A DNA stretch of 64,000 nucleotides from Novosphingobium sp. (GTDB lineage: Bacteria; Pseudomonadota; Alphaproteobacteria; Sphingomonadales; Sphingomonadaceae): the NCBI RefSeq assembly GCF_027486195.1, contig NZ_JAIXPP010000009.1:1-64000 (forward strand), written 5' to 3'. The position numbers were made by a program, and so were the translations under genes. The notes beneath the pieces were generated by a model, which ran no database searches, was not told the origin of the DNA, and worked only from the letters and a program-made list of their open reading frames with translations. Below, in pieces: positions 18,113-27,693 of the stretch. Position 1 is the first letter of the stretch, and each line of letters starts with the position of its first letter.

Positions 18113-20173
18113 ATGGATATAGGAAACCCTGCCAGATCGGGACAGAGGCTCCCGGCGCAGGCAGCTTTGCGGGCGGCGCTCGATGCGGCGGCGACGCAGG
18201 TCGAGGCGAGGCCCGACTTCGCGCTTGCGGCAGCCGAAGAGGCGCTGCGTGCAGTACCCGGATTGCCGCCCGCACTGTTCGTCGCCGGCCAGGCGTTGCG
18301 GCGCCTGCGCCGCCCTGCAGAAGCCTGCGCACGGCTCATGCTGATCCCCGGCGGCCCACGCCGCCCTGCGATGGTGCTGTGGGAACACGCGCAGGCTGCG
18401 AGCGAGGCGGGGCGGAGCGACGAAGCAATTACCTCGCTTGAGGCGCTGACGCGCACGCAGCCGGGTGTTGCCAGCGGGTGGATCCTGCTCGCCTCCGAAC
18501 TGCGCAAGGCGGGGCGCGAGGAAGATGCCTGGCGGGCCGACTTGTCCGCTGTGCACGCCGCTTCGCGCGATCCTGAATTGCTGGCCGCCGCTGCCGATAT
18601 CAACGCGGGCAAGCTGGACGAAGCCGAGGCGAAGCTCGCTGCACGCGCCTCGCGCCTGCCGGACGATCCTGTCGGTACGCGCATGCAGGGCGAGCTGATG
18701 TGGCGGCGCGGCGACATGACCGAAGCGCTGAGGCTGGTGGAACGGGCGGTGACGCTCGCGCCCGGGTTCGATCTGGCGCGCGATTTCCTTGTGCGGCTGC
18801 TGATGCAGGTCAACCGCCTGCCAGATGCGCTTGTCCATGCCGAGATGCTGGCACGCAGTCCGGTCGCAGGTGCGGCGGCGGACCTCATTCTCTCCTCGGT
18901 GCTGGTCCGGCTCGGCGATCAGGACCGCGCGCGCACGATCTACGAGCGCATGCTCGAGGCACAGCCGGAGCAGCCGCTGCTGTGGCAGAACCTGGGCCAC
19001 GTGCTCAAGACGCTGGGCGAGCAGGGCGAGGCGATCAAGGCCTACCGCACAGCTGTTACGCAGCAGCCTAGCCTGGGTGAAGCGTGGTGGAGCCTTGCCA
19101 ACCTCAAGACTGTGAAGCTGGAAGGCGACGATATCGCACGCATGGAGGCCGCGCTGGCGGGGCTGACGGGCGAGGCGGGCCGCGACGAGGATGTGTTCCA
19201 CCTCCATTTCTCGCTCGGCAAGGCTTACGAGGATGCGGGCGAAGTCGCGCGGTCGTTCGAGCACTACGACAAGGGCAACCGCCTGCGCCGTTCGCTGGTG
19301 CGCTATGATCCCGATCTGCTTGCGGCCGAGGCGGATGCAACTGCATCGACCTTTACCAGCGCCTTTATCGCCGGGATGGGGGAGGACGGCTGCCTGGCGG
19401 AGGATCCGATCTTCATCGTCGGCCTGCCGCGCTCTGGCTCCACGCTGGTCGAGCAGATCCTTTCCAGCCACAGCGCGATCGAAGGCACGATGGAGCTTTC
19501 GGAAATGATGGTGATTGCAGCGCGGCTGCAATCGCGCGTGGATGAAGGCGAGTTTGCGGATTTCGCGGCGATGGTGCGCTCGCTGGGGCCGGCCGAGCGC
19601 TTGCGTCTGGGCGAGGAGTACATCGAACGCACACGGGTGCACCGGAAGACGGACCGCCCGCGGTTTACCGACAAGATGCCCAACAACTGGCAACACGTCG
19701 GGCTGATCCGGCTGATCCTGCCGAACGCGAAGATCGTCGATGCGCGGCGGCATCCGATGTCGTGCTGTTTTTCGGGCTGGAAGCAGCATTTTGCGCGCGG
19801 GCAGACGTTCACGTACGATCTTGGCGAAATCGGGCGGTACTACTGCGACTATGTGAAGCTGATGGCGCATTACGACGCGGCCGCGCCGGGGGCGGTGCAC
19901 CGGGTGATCTACGAGCGGATGGTGGCGGAGACCGAGCACGAAGTGCGGCGTCTGCTAGGCTATCTGGGGCTGCCGTTCGAGGAAAGCTGCCTCGAATTCC
20001 ACCGCAACACGCGTGCGGTGCGCACGGCGAGTTCGGAGCAGGTGCGCCAGCCGATCTACACCGATGCGGTGGAGCACTGGAAGGCGTTTGCCGAGTGGCT
20101 CAGTCCGCTTGAAGCCGCGCTGGGCGACGTGGCCACCTGCTATCCCGAGGTGCCGGCGACGCTGCTGCCCTAG
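18113..20173 (+). CDS. Tetratricopeptide-repeat sulfotransferase-family protein
   Basis: Protein of 686 residues in two parts. Residues about 10-420 are tetratricopeptide repeats, for example EALRLVERAVTLAPGFDLAR and PLLWQNLGHVLKTLGEQGEAIKAYR. The C-terminal part is a sulfotransferase domain with the phosphosulfate-binding loop FIVGLPRSGSTLVEQILSSH and the later DARRHPMSCCFSGW segment. Such TPR-sulfotransferase fusions are frequent in sphingomonads beside TonB receptors; their acceptor is not known. A start at 18080 is possible, but it would place the 18076 inverted repeat across the start. The last four bases overlap the convergent receptor gene. Confidence 0.87.
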   Translation: MDIGNPARSGQRLPAQAALRAALDAAATQVEARPDFALAAAEEALRAVPGLPPALFVAGQALRRLRRPAEACARLMLIPGGPRRPAMVLWEHAQAASEAGRSDEAITSLEALTRTQPGVASGWILLASELRKAGREEDAWRADLSAVHAASRDPELLAAAADINAGKLDEAEAKLAARASRLPDDPVGTRMQGELMWRRGDMTEALRLVERAVTLAPGFDLARDFLVRLLMQVNRLPDALVHAEMLARSPVAGAAADLILSSVLVRLGDQDRARTIYERMLEAQPEQPLLWQNLGHVLKTLGEQGEAIKAYRTAVTQQPSLGEAWWSLANLKTVKLEGDDIARMEAALAGLTGEAGRDEDVFHLHFSLGKAYEDAGEVARSFEHYDKGNRLRRSLVRYDPDLLAAEADATASTFTSAFIAGMGEDGCLAEDPIFIVGLPRSGSTLVEQILSSHSAIEGTMELSEMMVIAARLQSRVDEGEFADFAAMVRSLGPAERLRLGEEYIERTRVHRKTDRPRFTDKMPNNWQHVGLIRLILPNAKIVDARRHPMSCCFSGWKQHFARGQTFTYDLGEIGRYYCDYVKLMAHYDAAAPGAVHRVIYERMVAETEHEVRRLLGYLGLPFEESCLEFHRNTRAVRTASSEQVRQPIYTDAVEHWKAFAEWLSPLEAALGDVATCYPEVPATLLP

Positions 20174-22176
20174 CGGAACGCCACCCGCACCCCGGCCCAG
20201 AGCGTGCGCGGGGTGCCGAGATCGATTGAGCCGCCCGAATTGCGCGTCACCACGGTCTCGTCGAACAGGTTCTCGCCGCGCAGCACTAGGCTGAACGGCC
20301 CAGCGATGGGCGCTTCGGCATAAGCATCGAGCGTGGTTGCGGCGGGCAGGATGTCTGTCTCCAGATCGTCCTCGAACTGCGCGCCGGTGTGCCGCACGGT
20401 GAGCGAAAGCGTGGTGCGCGGCGAGGGACGCCAGGCGGCGGTTGCACTGGCGGCATAGCGCGGTGTCTGCGAAGGGCGCTTGCCATCAAGCGCGGTGCCG
20501 GGGGCTTCGACCTTGGCGTCGGTATAGGCGAAGGAGCCGCTCAGCGAGAACGCGCCGAGCTTTGCTTCCGCGCCCAGTTCGATCCCTTTGGCGTGGACGG
20601 CATCGACGTTCTGCCGCTCGCGCACGTTGGGCGCGATGGTGACATTGGCGATGGCATGGCGGACCTTGTTGTCGAACGCCGTGGCCGAGAACGAGAGGCC
20701 AGGTGCGGGGCGCCAGTCAAGCCCGCCTTCGAACCCGCGCAGCTTCTCGTTTTGCAGTGCGGCGTTGGCGCGCGTGACGATGGGGAACACGGTGAAAGTG
20801 CGGTAAAGCTCGTTGAGAGTCGGCTGGCGCAGGCCGGTATAGGCCGATCCGCGCAGGGCGAGGCCGCCGCCGAGCTTGACCACCGCACCGCCGCGGAAGC
20901 TGCCGTCCCAGCCGGAGCGGTCCGGATAGAGCGTGGTCACGGTGTTTCCACCGAGCGGCGTTTGCTCGAACAGGCCATTGCGCACCGACCAGCGGTCCGC
21001 GCGCGCGCCAGCGGTGAGGATCACCGGGCCAAGGGTCCAGTCATCCTCGATGAACAGGCCGAGATCGCGGTTGGTGCCGCCCGCGCGGCGCTGGCCGCTG
21101 ATCCTGCCGGCGGTGTAGACGTCCTCCTCGGTCTTCCCTTCGGCATAGCGCCAGTCTGCACCGAGCCGCAGGACATGCGCCTTGCCCACCGGTGGGCGCA
21201 GTTCGAACTTGCCGCCGATGCCGGTCGAGGGCGTGGCGCGCTGGTTGAGCGTGGGGAGGAAGTTGCGCGCGCTGATCACCACATTGTTGAAATCGCGGCT
21301 CTGCACATAGGCGAGGGCATCGAACTGCCACGCTCCGCGCCCGACGAGGCGCAGGCTGGCGTCCTGGCCGCTGGCGGCGGTGTCGGCTCCGGCAAAGCGG
21401 AGCATGCGCGCATCGTTGAAGGCGGCGACGCGGGCCTGCAGTTCGACAGTGCTGGTGAGCGGGGCGACCGCGCGCAAGCTGGTGGACCAGCTTTCATAGC
21501 GGGCACGCACGCTGGCGGGGACACGCTGGTCCACCGGCGTGGTCCAGAAGCCGCGGCCACGGTCCCATCGGCCCGAGGCGACCAGATACCCCGCGCCAAG
21601 CTTGGGTGCGAGCGTGGCGGAAACCTCCGTCTCGCCGCGATCATCGACGAGCGCACGCCCGCCGAACAGGCCAAGCTGGTCCGGGCCTGCGCTGGTCAGG
21701 TCGATGGTGCCAGCGACCGCACCCGCGCCGAACGCGCCTGAGCCGCCACCACGGGTGACGCGGGCTATTGCCAATCGCTCCGGCGCAAGCGCGGAGAGCG
21801 GGACGTAGCCGAAGAACGGATCAGCCATCGGCACGCCATCAAGCAGCAGCAGCGTGCGGCTCGTGGCATTGCCGCCGAGCGCGCGCAGTGTGATGCCCTG
21901 TGCGGAAGGATTGGATGCGCGGCTGTCCGAACGGCGGAACTGCTGGAAACCGGCAGCGGCGGAGAGCGCATCCTCGAGCCGGCCCGAGGCGGCGACGGCC
22001 AGCCGGTCACGGTCGATATCCTGAACATCGTAGGCGACAGCCGCCGGAGCAGCATCGAGCCCGCGCCCAGTCACGACGATCTGATCCGGCGCAGCCTCGT
22101 CAGCCAAGGCGAGCGACGGCAGGGCGATGCCGGCAAGCAACGGAAACAGGGCAGCATGGCGGAGGCAGGGTTGCAC
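20170..22176 (-). CDS. TonB-dependent receptor, compact BtuB-like type
   Basis: Outer-membrane receptor of 668 residues, shorter than the other two in the window. It begins with GTG at 22176 and a signal peptide ending ALADE. The TonB-box-like DQIVVTGRG is followed by a plug with GITLRALGGNATSRTLLLLDG and GGGSGAFGAGAVAGTIDL, and a barrel ending GVRVAFR. The compact plug and barrel resemble BtuB or siderophore/metal-type receptors more than the long catabolic-type ones. No cobalamin riboswitch was found upstream. The end overlaps the TPR-sulfotransferase stop convergently, and a DUF1223 gene is divergent. Confidence 0.9.
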   Translation of the reverse strand: MQPCLRHAALFPLLAGIALPSLALADEAAPDQIVVTGRGLDAAPAAVAYDVQDIDRDRLAVAASGRLEDALSAAAGFQQFRRSDSRASNPSAQGITLRALGGNATSRTLLLLDGVPMADPFFGYVPLSALAPERLAIARVTRGGGSGAFGAGAVAGTIDLTSAGPDQLGLFGGRALVDDRGETEVSATLAPKLGAGYLVASGRWDRGRGFWTTPVDQRVPASVRARYESWSTSLRAVAPLTSTVELQARVAAFNDARMLRFAGADTAASGQDASLRLVGRGAWQFDALAYVQSRDFNNVVISARNFLPTLNQRATPSTGIGGKFELRPPVGKAHVLRLGADWRYAEGKTEEDVYTAGRISGQRRAGGTNRDLGLFIEDDWTLGPVILTAGARADRWSVRNGLFEQTPLGGNTVTTLYPDRSGWDGSFRGGAVVKLGGGLALRGSAYTGLRQPTLNELYRTFTVFPIVTRANAALQNEKLRGFEGGLDWRPAPGLSFSATAFDNKVRHAIANVTIAPNVRERQNVDAVHAKGIELGAEAKLGAFSLSGSFAYTDAKVEAPGTALDGKRPSQTPRYAASATAAWRPSPRTTLSLTVRHTGAQFEDDLETDILPAATTLDAYAEAPIAGPFSLVLRGENLFDETVVTRNSGGSIDLGTPRTLWAGVRVAFR

Positions 22177-22327
22177 GAGGCTGTGGCTTTCGATGGGAAT
22201 GGCGTGTGGGGGGCGTTGCCTTGGCAGGCCCGCCTGTCAAGTGCGCGGGCAGGCAGACGTTGTAACCGGTGAAAGGAACGCAGCGAACCTGCAGGCATTC
22301 CCCCCAGACCTTGTGAAGGTTTTTCCG

Positions 22328-23095
22328 ATGTCCCGATCTCCGTCCCTTGTCCGCCGTCTTGCCGCGATTGCGCTGCTGCTGGGTCTTGTTGGTTCGGCAG
22401 TGCTTGCGGGCCACGCCTTGATCAGCACCGCCATGGCGAGCGCCCCTGCGGCTCCCCGCGTGGCCGCTGCTCCTGCCGCGCCCGTGCTGGTCGAGCTCTA
22501 CCAGAGCGAGGGCTGCTCCAGCTGTCCGCCCGCCGAGGCTTGGCTCAATGGCCTTGCAGGCCGCCCCAACGTGATCCCCCTCGCGTTCGAGGTGACCTAC
22601 TGGGACTATCTTGGCTGGAAGGACAGGTTCGCCAGCCCCGCCTATACCCAGCGCCAGCGCGATTTCGCGGCGCGTTCGCCAAGTCACGAGGTGGCGACTC
22701 CGCAGTTCTGGATCAACGGCCAGCAGAGTGTGAGCGGTGCCAACCCGCGCGCGGTGGAGGCCGCGATCGCTTCGGTCATGACCACCGCGCCGGTGCCGAG
22801 CGTTGGCGCTGGCAGCGTGACGATTGCGAAGGGCGCTGCTCCCGCGCGCCCGGCCGATGTCTGGCTGGTGCGCTATGATCCGCGCACGATCGAGGTGCCG
22901 ATCAAGGCGGGTGAGAATGGCGGTCGCTCCCTGCCGCACAGGAACCTCGTGCGCGAACTTATCCGGCTTGGCACGTGGAGCGGCGCGGCAGTGCGCTTTG
23001 CCTATCCACCCGCGACCGGCGGGCTGCGCAGCGCGGTGTTCTTGCAGGATGGCCGTGGCGGCGCGGTGCTGAGCGCGGGGAGCGACGCGCGGTAG
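22328..23095 (+). CDS. DUF1223 secreted thioredoxin-fold-like protein
   Basis: Protein of 255 residues with an N-terminal signal or anchor (about 9-38). The conserved ELYQSEGCSSCPPAEAWL segment has a CSSC motif, and VTYWDYLGWKDRFASP follows. These are the hallmarks of DUF1223. The CxxC motif suggests a redox or thioredoxin-like role in the periplasm, but no activity is established from sequence. The start at 22328 follows AAGGTTTTTCCG. It is divergent from the compact TonB receptor, with 151 bases between the genes. Confidence 0.85.
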   Translation: MSRSPSLVRRLAAIALLLGLVGSAVLAGHALISTAMASAPAAPRVAAAPAAPVLVELYQSEGCSSCPPAEAWLNGLAGRPNVIPLAFEVTYWDYLGWKDRFASPAYTQRQRDFAARSPSHEVATPQFWINGQQSVSGANPRAVEAAIASVMTTAPVPSVGAGSVTIAKGAAPARPADVWLVRYDPRTIEVPIKAGENGGRSLPHRNLVRELIRLGTWSGAAVRFAYPPATGGLRSAVFLQDGRGGAVLSAGSDAR

Positions 23096-23232
23096 GTCTG
23101 CCAGGCTGGGGGAAGGTCGGACGGAAGACCGGCTATCGTCGGGCCAAGGAAATGTGCCTGCCCCTTGGCGGGCGGCTTGGGCAGGGTTGGTGCTGGCGGG
23201 CAAATAGCGCCCGCAAAGCAAAGAGGTCCTGC

Positions 23233-24339
23233 ATGATCGAATTATCCGAGGCGTTCCCCGAGACGGGTATTGGCGAGGAGGCTGTGCTCGATCTGCTGGG
23301 GGCGGCGGCGATGGCGCGGGCCGCCGATCTCGCCGCGCCCGATGCGCTGGCGCATATGGACCCGCCTTCCGCTCCGGTGGCTGCGCGGATGGCCTATTTC
23401 GTCGCGCAGGCCAACCAGAACATGCTGCATCCGGCGACCAGCCCTTTCGCGACCCTGGTCGAGGCGCGCGTGCTGGAGTGGATCGCGCCGGCGTTCGGCA
23501 TGGCTTGGGGCCAGTTCTGCAGCGGATCGACACTGGCCAACCTGACCGCGCTCTGGGCTGCACGTGAGGCGGGAGCGCGCACGGTGGTTGCATCGGCTGA
23601 GGCGCATATTTCGGTGCCCAAGGCGGCGCGGATCCTTGGTATGGACTATCACCCCGTGCCGGTTGGCGATGATGGCCGCCTGATCCGCGCGGCCCTGCCC
23701 GATCTTGCCGATGCGGCGCTGGTGTTGACGGCCGGGACAACCGGGCGCGGGGTGATCGATGATCTGACCCCGGTTCCCGCAAGGTGGCTTCATGTCGACG
23801 CGGCCTGGGCCGGGCCGCTGCAACTCACGTCCTATCGGGACCGGCTGGCGGGCATCGAAGCGGCGGACAGCATCGCAATCTCCGCGCACAAGTGGTTCTT
23901 CCAGCCCAAGGGCGCGGCGCTTGCTCTGTTCCGATCGGAGGCGGCGCGGGCCTCGATCACGCTCACCTCGTCGTACCTCGCGCGGCCCAACTGCGGGGTT
24001 GAAGGCACACGCAGCGCGGCGGCGCTGCCGCTGCTCGCGACCTTGCTGGCATGGGGCCGCGAGGGGCTGGCACAGCGGATCGAGCGTTGCATGGCGATCA
24101 CCGAGGAGCTTGCGCAGCGTCTCGATGCCGATCCGCGCACGGTGCTGAAGCATTGGCCGGAAAGCGGGGTGCTCAATTGGCGCCCGGTGGAAAGAGATAC
24201 CGGCGCCGTGATCGCCGCCCTTGATGGCACGAGTTCGGCCTTCACCATCGGCGAGACCGTGTGGGTGCGGCAGGTCGCGGCCAATCCACATGCCGATGTC
24301 GATGCGATCTGGGTGCGGATTTGCACAGCACTGGGCTGA
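23233..24339 (+). CDS. PLP-dependent group II amino-acid decarboxylase family protein
   Basis: Pyridoxal-phosphate enzyme of 368 residues in the group II decarboxylase family (aromatic amino acid, glutamate or diaminobutyrate decarboxylases). The cofactor lysine is Lys220 in ISAHKWFFQPKG, and LHVDAAWAG holds the Asp-x-Ala that contacts the pyridine ring. FCSGSTLANLTALWAAR is the phosphate-binding region. At 368 residues it is shorter than typical AADC (about 470-480). AAAGAGG precedes the ATG. The substrate is not clear; if it acts on an aromatic amino acid its product would be a substrate for the amine dehydrogenase at 8-11 kb, which is speculation. Confidence 0.82.
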   Translation: MIELSEAFPETGIGEEAVLDLLGAAAMARAADLAAPDALAHMDPPSAPVAARMAYFVAQANQNMLHPATSPFATLVEARVLEWIAPAFGMAWGQFCSGSTLANLTALWAAREAGARTVVASAEAHISVPKAARILGMDYHPVPVGDDGRLIRAALPDLADAALVLTAGTTGRGVIDDLTPVPARWLHVDAAWAGPLQLTSYRDRLAGIEAADSIAISAHKWFFQPKGAALALFRSEAARASITLTSSYLARPNCGVEGTRSAAALPLLATLLAWGREGLAQRIERCMAITEELAQRLDADPRTVLKHWPESGVLNWRPVERDTGAVIAALDGTSSAFTIGETVWVRQVAANPHADVDAIWVRICTALG

Positions 24340-24415
24340 GCGCGGCTGGAGTTTGACGAGTGCGGTGCGATGACGATGCTTACGTTCGGCTCTGAAAAGG
24401 GCTAGGCCTGTCGCC

Positions 24416-25021
24416 ATGACACTGCTGCCCGGAACCGACTTTCTCGAAACGGAGCGGCTGATCCTGCGCCGCATGACCGAGGACGATCTCGCCTTCCTCA
24501 TCGCCATACACGCCGATCCCGATGTGGCGCGCTATATCGGATCGGGTAACCCGCGCACACCCGCCGAGACCGAGCAGTGGTTGGCCGATGTGCTGCACGG
24601 TTATGTCCATGCCAGCCTCGGCCCCCTGCTGGTAACGCGCAAGGCCGATGGCAAGCGCCTCGGGCGATCCGGGCTGAGCGACGGCGTGCTCGAAGCGGAC
24701 CCGCAGCCGGGGCACCTGCGCCGGATGTGGTTCTTCCGCACACATGTGCCGGAGGGGGTCGCGTTCGAGAAGCAGCCGGAGTTGGGCTATACTTTCGCCC
24801 GCGAGAACTGGGGGCAGGGCTATGCTTCGGAAGCCGCGCGCGCAGTCTGGACTTATGCGCAGGAGCATCTAGCCCATCCCGCGATCATGTCCGTGATCTA
24901 CGCAGACAACGTGGCCTCGCGCTCCGTCGCGCTCAAGTTCGGCGTGCGCTACGCTGACGATGTCGACATGAACGGGCGCGTTTATCAGCGCTTTCTCTGG
25001 CCGGTATCTGCACCCCTCTGA
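24416..25021 (+). CDS. GNAT acetyltransferase, RimJ/RimL type
   Basis: Acetyltransferase of 201 residues. It opens TERLILRRMTEDDLAFL-like (ETERLILRRM), then has the acetyl-CoA-binding strand-loop LGYTFARENWGQGYASEAAR and SVIYADNVASRSVALKFG, all typical of the RimJ/RimL branch that acetylates N-terminal or small-molecule amines. It follows the PLP decarboxylase on the same strand with a 76-base gap, so they may be co-transcribed. The acceptor cannot be predicted. Confidence 0.88.
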   Translation: MTLLPGTDFLETERLILRRMTEDDLAFLIAIHADPDVARYIGSGNPRTPAETEQWLADVLHGYVHASLGPLLVTRKADGKRLGRSGLSDGVLEADPQPGHLRRMWFFRTHVPEGVAFEKQPELGYTFARENWGQGYASEAARAVWTYAQEHLAHPAIMSVIYADNVASRSVALKFGVRYADDVDMNGRVYQRFLWPVSAPL

Positions 25022-25022
25022 C

Positions 25023-25062
25023 GGAAAGGGGCCCATGCCGCGCTGGCGGCATGGGCCCCTTC
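25023..25062. terminator. Bidirectional terminator-like hairpin
   Basis: Perfect inverted repeat AAGGGGCCCATGCCGC / GCGGCATGGGCCCCTT with a four-base loop, between convergent stop codons of the GNAT gene and the TonB receptor. T-tracts on either side are weak. Confidence 0.75.
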
Positions 25063-25087
25063 CATTCGAGCGTTGGAGTGCTCGGGA

Positions 25088-27631
25088 TCAGAACTTGGCG
25101 CCAAGCTCCACACCGATCATGCGGCGCGCGCCGGGCGAGATGAACGAACCGCCGAACTCGATCGCGGGGATCACTTCGGCGAGGTACTTCTTGTCGGTCG
25201 CGTTGTTGGCGAAGACCGCGATGCTGTAGCGATCGGTCTGCAGCGCGGCGCGCAGGTTGAGCACGCCGAAGGTGTTGCGGCGGGCGACGTCGTACTTCGC
25301 ATCGCCGACAACGGCCGGGAGCTGCAGCGCGGAGATCGGCAGGAGGCCCGAGAACAGCGTCGGCGCGGTCTGGTTCTGCACGGTCGAGAACCAGGTCGGG
25401 CCGGTCACGCGGTAATCGGCACGGGCGATGAAGCGCACGCCATCGCTGATCGGCTGCTCGATCTCGGCGCCCAGGTTGATCGTGTAGTCGGCGGTATAGG
25501 GCGACTTGTTGCCGATGGTGTTCGGGCGCGCCGAGTTCTTCTTGATCTCGCTGTCGGTGTAATTGACCGAGCCGAACAGCTTGACCCCGCGCACGGGCTT
25601 GACCGCAACATTGAGCTCGACGCCCTTGAGATCGACCTTGTCGATGTTCGAGACGACGCGCAGCAGGCCGAAGCTGCCGACGAAGAACTCGAAGAACTGC
25701 ATGCCGTGGACCTGGGTGTAGTAGCCAGCCAGATCAAACGTCAGCTTGCCATCGAGCAGGTTGCCCTTGAGGCCCGCTTCCCATGCGCTCGACCATTCCT
25801 TGCCGTACTGGTCGTTGATGTTCACGTTGGCGTTGATGAACTGCTTGAAGTTGGCGTTGACGACCGCAGCCGAGCCCTGATTGTTGAAGCCGCCCGATTT
25901 GAAGCCGATACCCCAGTTGGCATAGAGGTTGAGTTCCGGGATCGGCTTGTAGCTGAGCGTGACCTTGGGTTCGAACTGCTTGAAGGTCGCCGCCTTGTCG
26001 GTCACCGGACCGAAGGCCTGGCCGGGGTTGATCGGGCCGCCGGTGAAGGGATCGGTTGCGGTCGGCACGAGGCTCGAGGACCGGCGACGCTCGATGTCGT
26101 AGCGCAGGGCGACGCCCGCCTCGAACTTCTCCGAAGGCTTGTATTCGACGCTGCCGAATGCGGCGTAGACGTTGGTCTTGAACTTGTCGGCCAGCAGCAG
26201 CGAGGTGGGGTTGGCGCTGTCCGGCGCGTTGTAGAGCTGCTTGATCACGCCCTTGCCGGTGTCGGCGCCCAGGCTGACGCCGGTCGAGCGGTCAATGTGC
26301 AGATAATAGGCACCGATCTGCCAGGTGATCGGACCGCCGGGCTCGCCGATCAGGCGCCACTCGGTCGAAATGTCCTTCTGCGTACGGACCTGGTACTGCG
26401 TGCCATCGCAGGTCGTCGGGCTGTAGGGGCCGAAGGTCGAGCCATTGGCGGGTGCGAAGATGAAGGGCACCGGGATCGCGCCGATGAAGCCGGGCTGGTT
26501 GACCGGGAAGCCGGTGTTGGCAGCGGTGCTGGCGAAGCACGCATTGACTGCTGGCTGGGCCGCCGGGTTCACCGCGCTGATATAGCGGGCGAAGTCCGCC
26601 GAAGTGCCATCCGCGACGAGATCCTGATCGACGTTCGAGTAGAGCACCCAGCCGACCAGCTTGAGGCCATCGGCAAGCTGCTTGTCGAGCTTGGCCGAGA
26701 AATCGAAGCTGTTCTGATCATTGGTGGCGCGAATGTTCGGGTAGAAGCGGAACTCGTGCTGGTTGACGTTCTCGTAGAACTTCGGGTTCACCGCCGCAAA
26801 GTTGGGCAGGTGGAACGAGGCGTTGAACGGAAGCGAAGCACCGCGGAACTGGGCGTAGCGTGCCTTGAGATCGATCTGGGTGTCGGTGCCCTTGCCGATC
26901 AGCACGCGGCCATCGATCGACCAGTCTTCCTTGTCGGCGATGGTCTTGCTGCCATCGCGCTCGTTGCGCCAGAAACCGTCCGTCTTGTAGTAGGTGCCCG
27001 CGAGCACGAAGCCGGCGTTCTCGCCCAGCGGGCCGGCGATGTGTGCGGCGCCGTCGAAAGTGTTCTGCTCGGCATAAGAAGCGCGCACCGCGCCGGTCAG
27101 CGTGTCGGTGGGCTTGATCGTCTGGAGGACGATGGCGCCGGCCGCCGCGTTGCGGCCGTAGATTGCGCCCTGCGGGCCCTTCAGCAGTTCGACCTGCGAA
27201 AGCGTGCCCTGGCGCTGGTTGAGCTGCGCGGTGTTGGTCTTGAGAATGCCGTCGACGACGAGCGCGACCGAGCTTTCCGCGTCGCGTGCGCCGTTGATGC
27301 CGCGGATGTTGATCTGGGTGTCACCCGCCTCGGCGGTGCCGGTCACGATGGTGACGCCGGGGGTGAGGTTCGTGAAGTCCGCTGCGCGGGTCGAGCCGGT
27401 GTTGGCCAGCGTCGCTGCCGTCAGCACCGAGACCGAGGCCGGAACATCCTGCAGCCGCTCGTTCTGGCGGCGGGCGGTGACGATGATCGCGCCTTCCTCG
27501 GCGGGGGCTGGCGTGTCGGCAGCCTGCGCCTGCGGCTCGCTCTGCGCGAAGGCCGGAGTGGCGGCGAAGGCAAGGCCTGCGACGGAAGCCGAAAGGAGGC
27601 TGGCGGTGTTCAGCCATTGCGAGATGCGCAT
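25088..27631 (-). CDS. TonB-dependent outer-membrane receptor linked to the hyu operon
   Basis: Receptor of 847 residues. A signal peptide ends AFAQ. The TonB box region GAIIVTARRQNERLQD is followed by a plug with INIRGINGARDAESSVALVVDG and LLKGPQGAIYGRNAAAGAI, and a barrel ending MIGVELGAKF. It is divergently transcribed from the GntR gene that heads the hydantoinase-like operon, and the shared 151-base gap holds the presumed operator. It therefore probably imports the substrate, or a relative, of that pathway. The ligand is unknown. Confidence 0.93.
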   Translation of the reverse strand: MRISQWLNTASLLSASVAGLAFAATPAFAQSEPQAQAADTPAPAEEGAIIVTARRQNERLQDVPASVSVLTAATLANTGSTRAADFTNLTPGVTIVTGTAEAGDTQINIRGINGARDAESSVALVVDGILKTNTAQLNQRQGTLSQVELLKGPQGAIYGRNAAAGAIVLQTIKPTDTLTGAVRASYAEQNTFDGAAHIAGPLGENAGFVLAGTYYKTDGFWRNERDGSKTIADKEDWSIDGRVLIGKGTDTQIDLKARYAQFRGASLPFNASFHLPNFAAVNPKFYENVNQHEFRFYPNIRATNDQNSFDFSAKLDKQLADGLKLVGWVLYSNVDQDLVADGTSADFARYISAVNPAAQPAVNACFASTAANTGFPVNQPGFIGAIPVPFIFAPANGSTFGPYSPTTCDGTQYQVRTQKDISTEWRLIGEPGGPITWQIGAYYLHIDRSTGVSLGADTGKGVIKQLYNAPDSANPTSLLLADKFKTNVYAAFGSVEYKPSEKFEAGVALRYDIERRRSSSLVPTATDPFTGGPINPGQAFGPVTDKAATFKQFEPKVTLSYKPIPELNLYANWGIGFKSGGFNNQGSAAVVNANFKQFINANVNINDQYGKEWSSAWEAGLKGNLLDGKLTFDLAGYYTQVHGMQFFEFFVGSFGLLRVVSNIDKVDLKGVELNVAVKPVRGVKLFGSVNYTDSEIKKNSARPNTIGNKSPYTADYTINLGAEIEQPISDGVRFIARADYRVTGPTWFSTVQNQTAPTLFSGLLPISALQLPAVVGDAKYDVARRNTFGVLNLRAALQTDRYSIAVFANNATDKKYLAEVIPAIEFGGSFISPGARRMIGVELGAKF

Positions 27632-27693
27632 CGGTGGTACTCCCTGTCAGTATGATGGCCGTTTTCGGCTGCCGTGTTGTTGATCGTGCCCCC

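Noticed and set aside
22177..22327. Cobalamin riboswitch upstream of the compact TonB receptor
   Set aside because: The receptor resembles BtuB, but the GCCACTG box and the other conserved B12-riboswitch segments were not found on the minus strand.
25073..27655. 860-codon plus-strand frame across the TonB receptor
   Set aside because: Low-complexity Val/Asp/Gly/Arg translation with no motif; the opposite strand has a signal peptide, plug and barrel.
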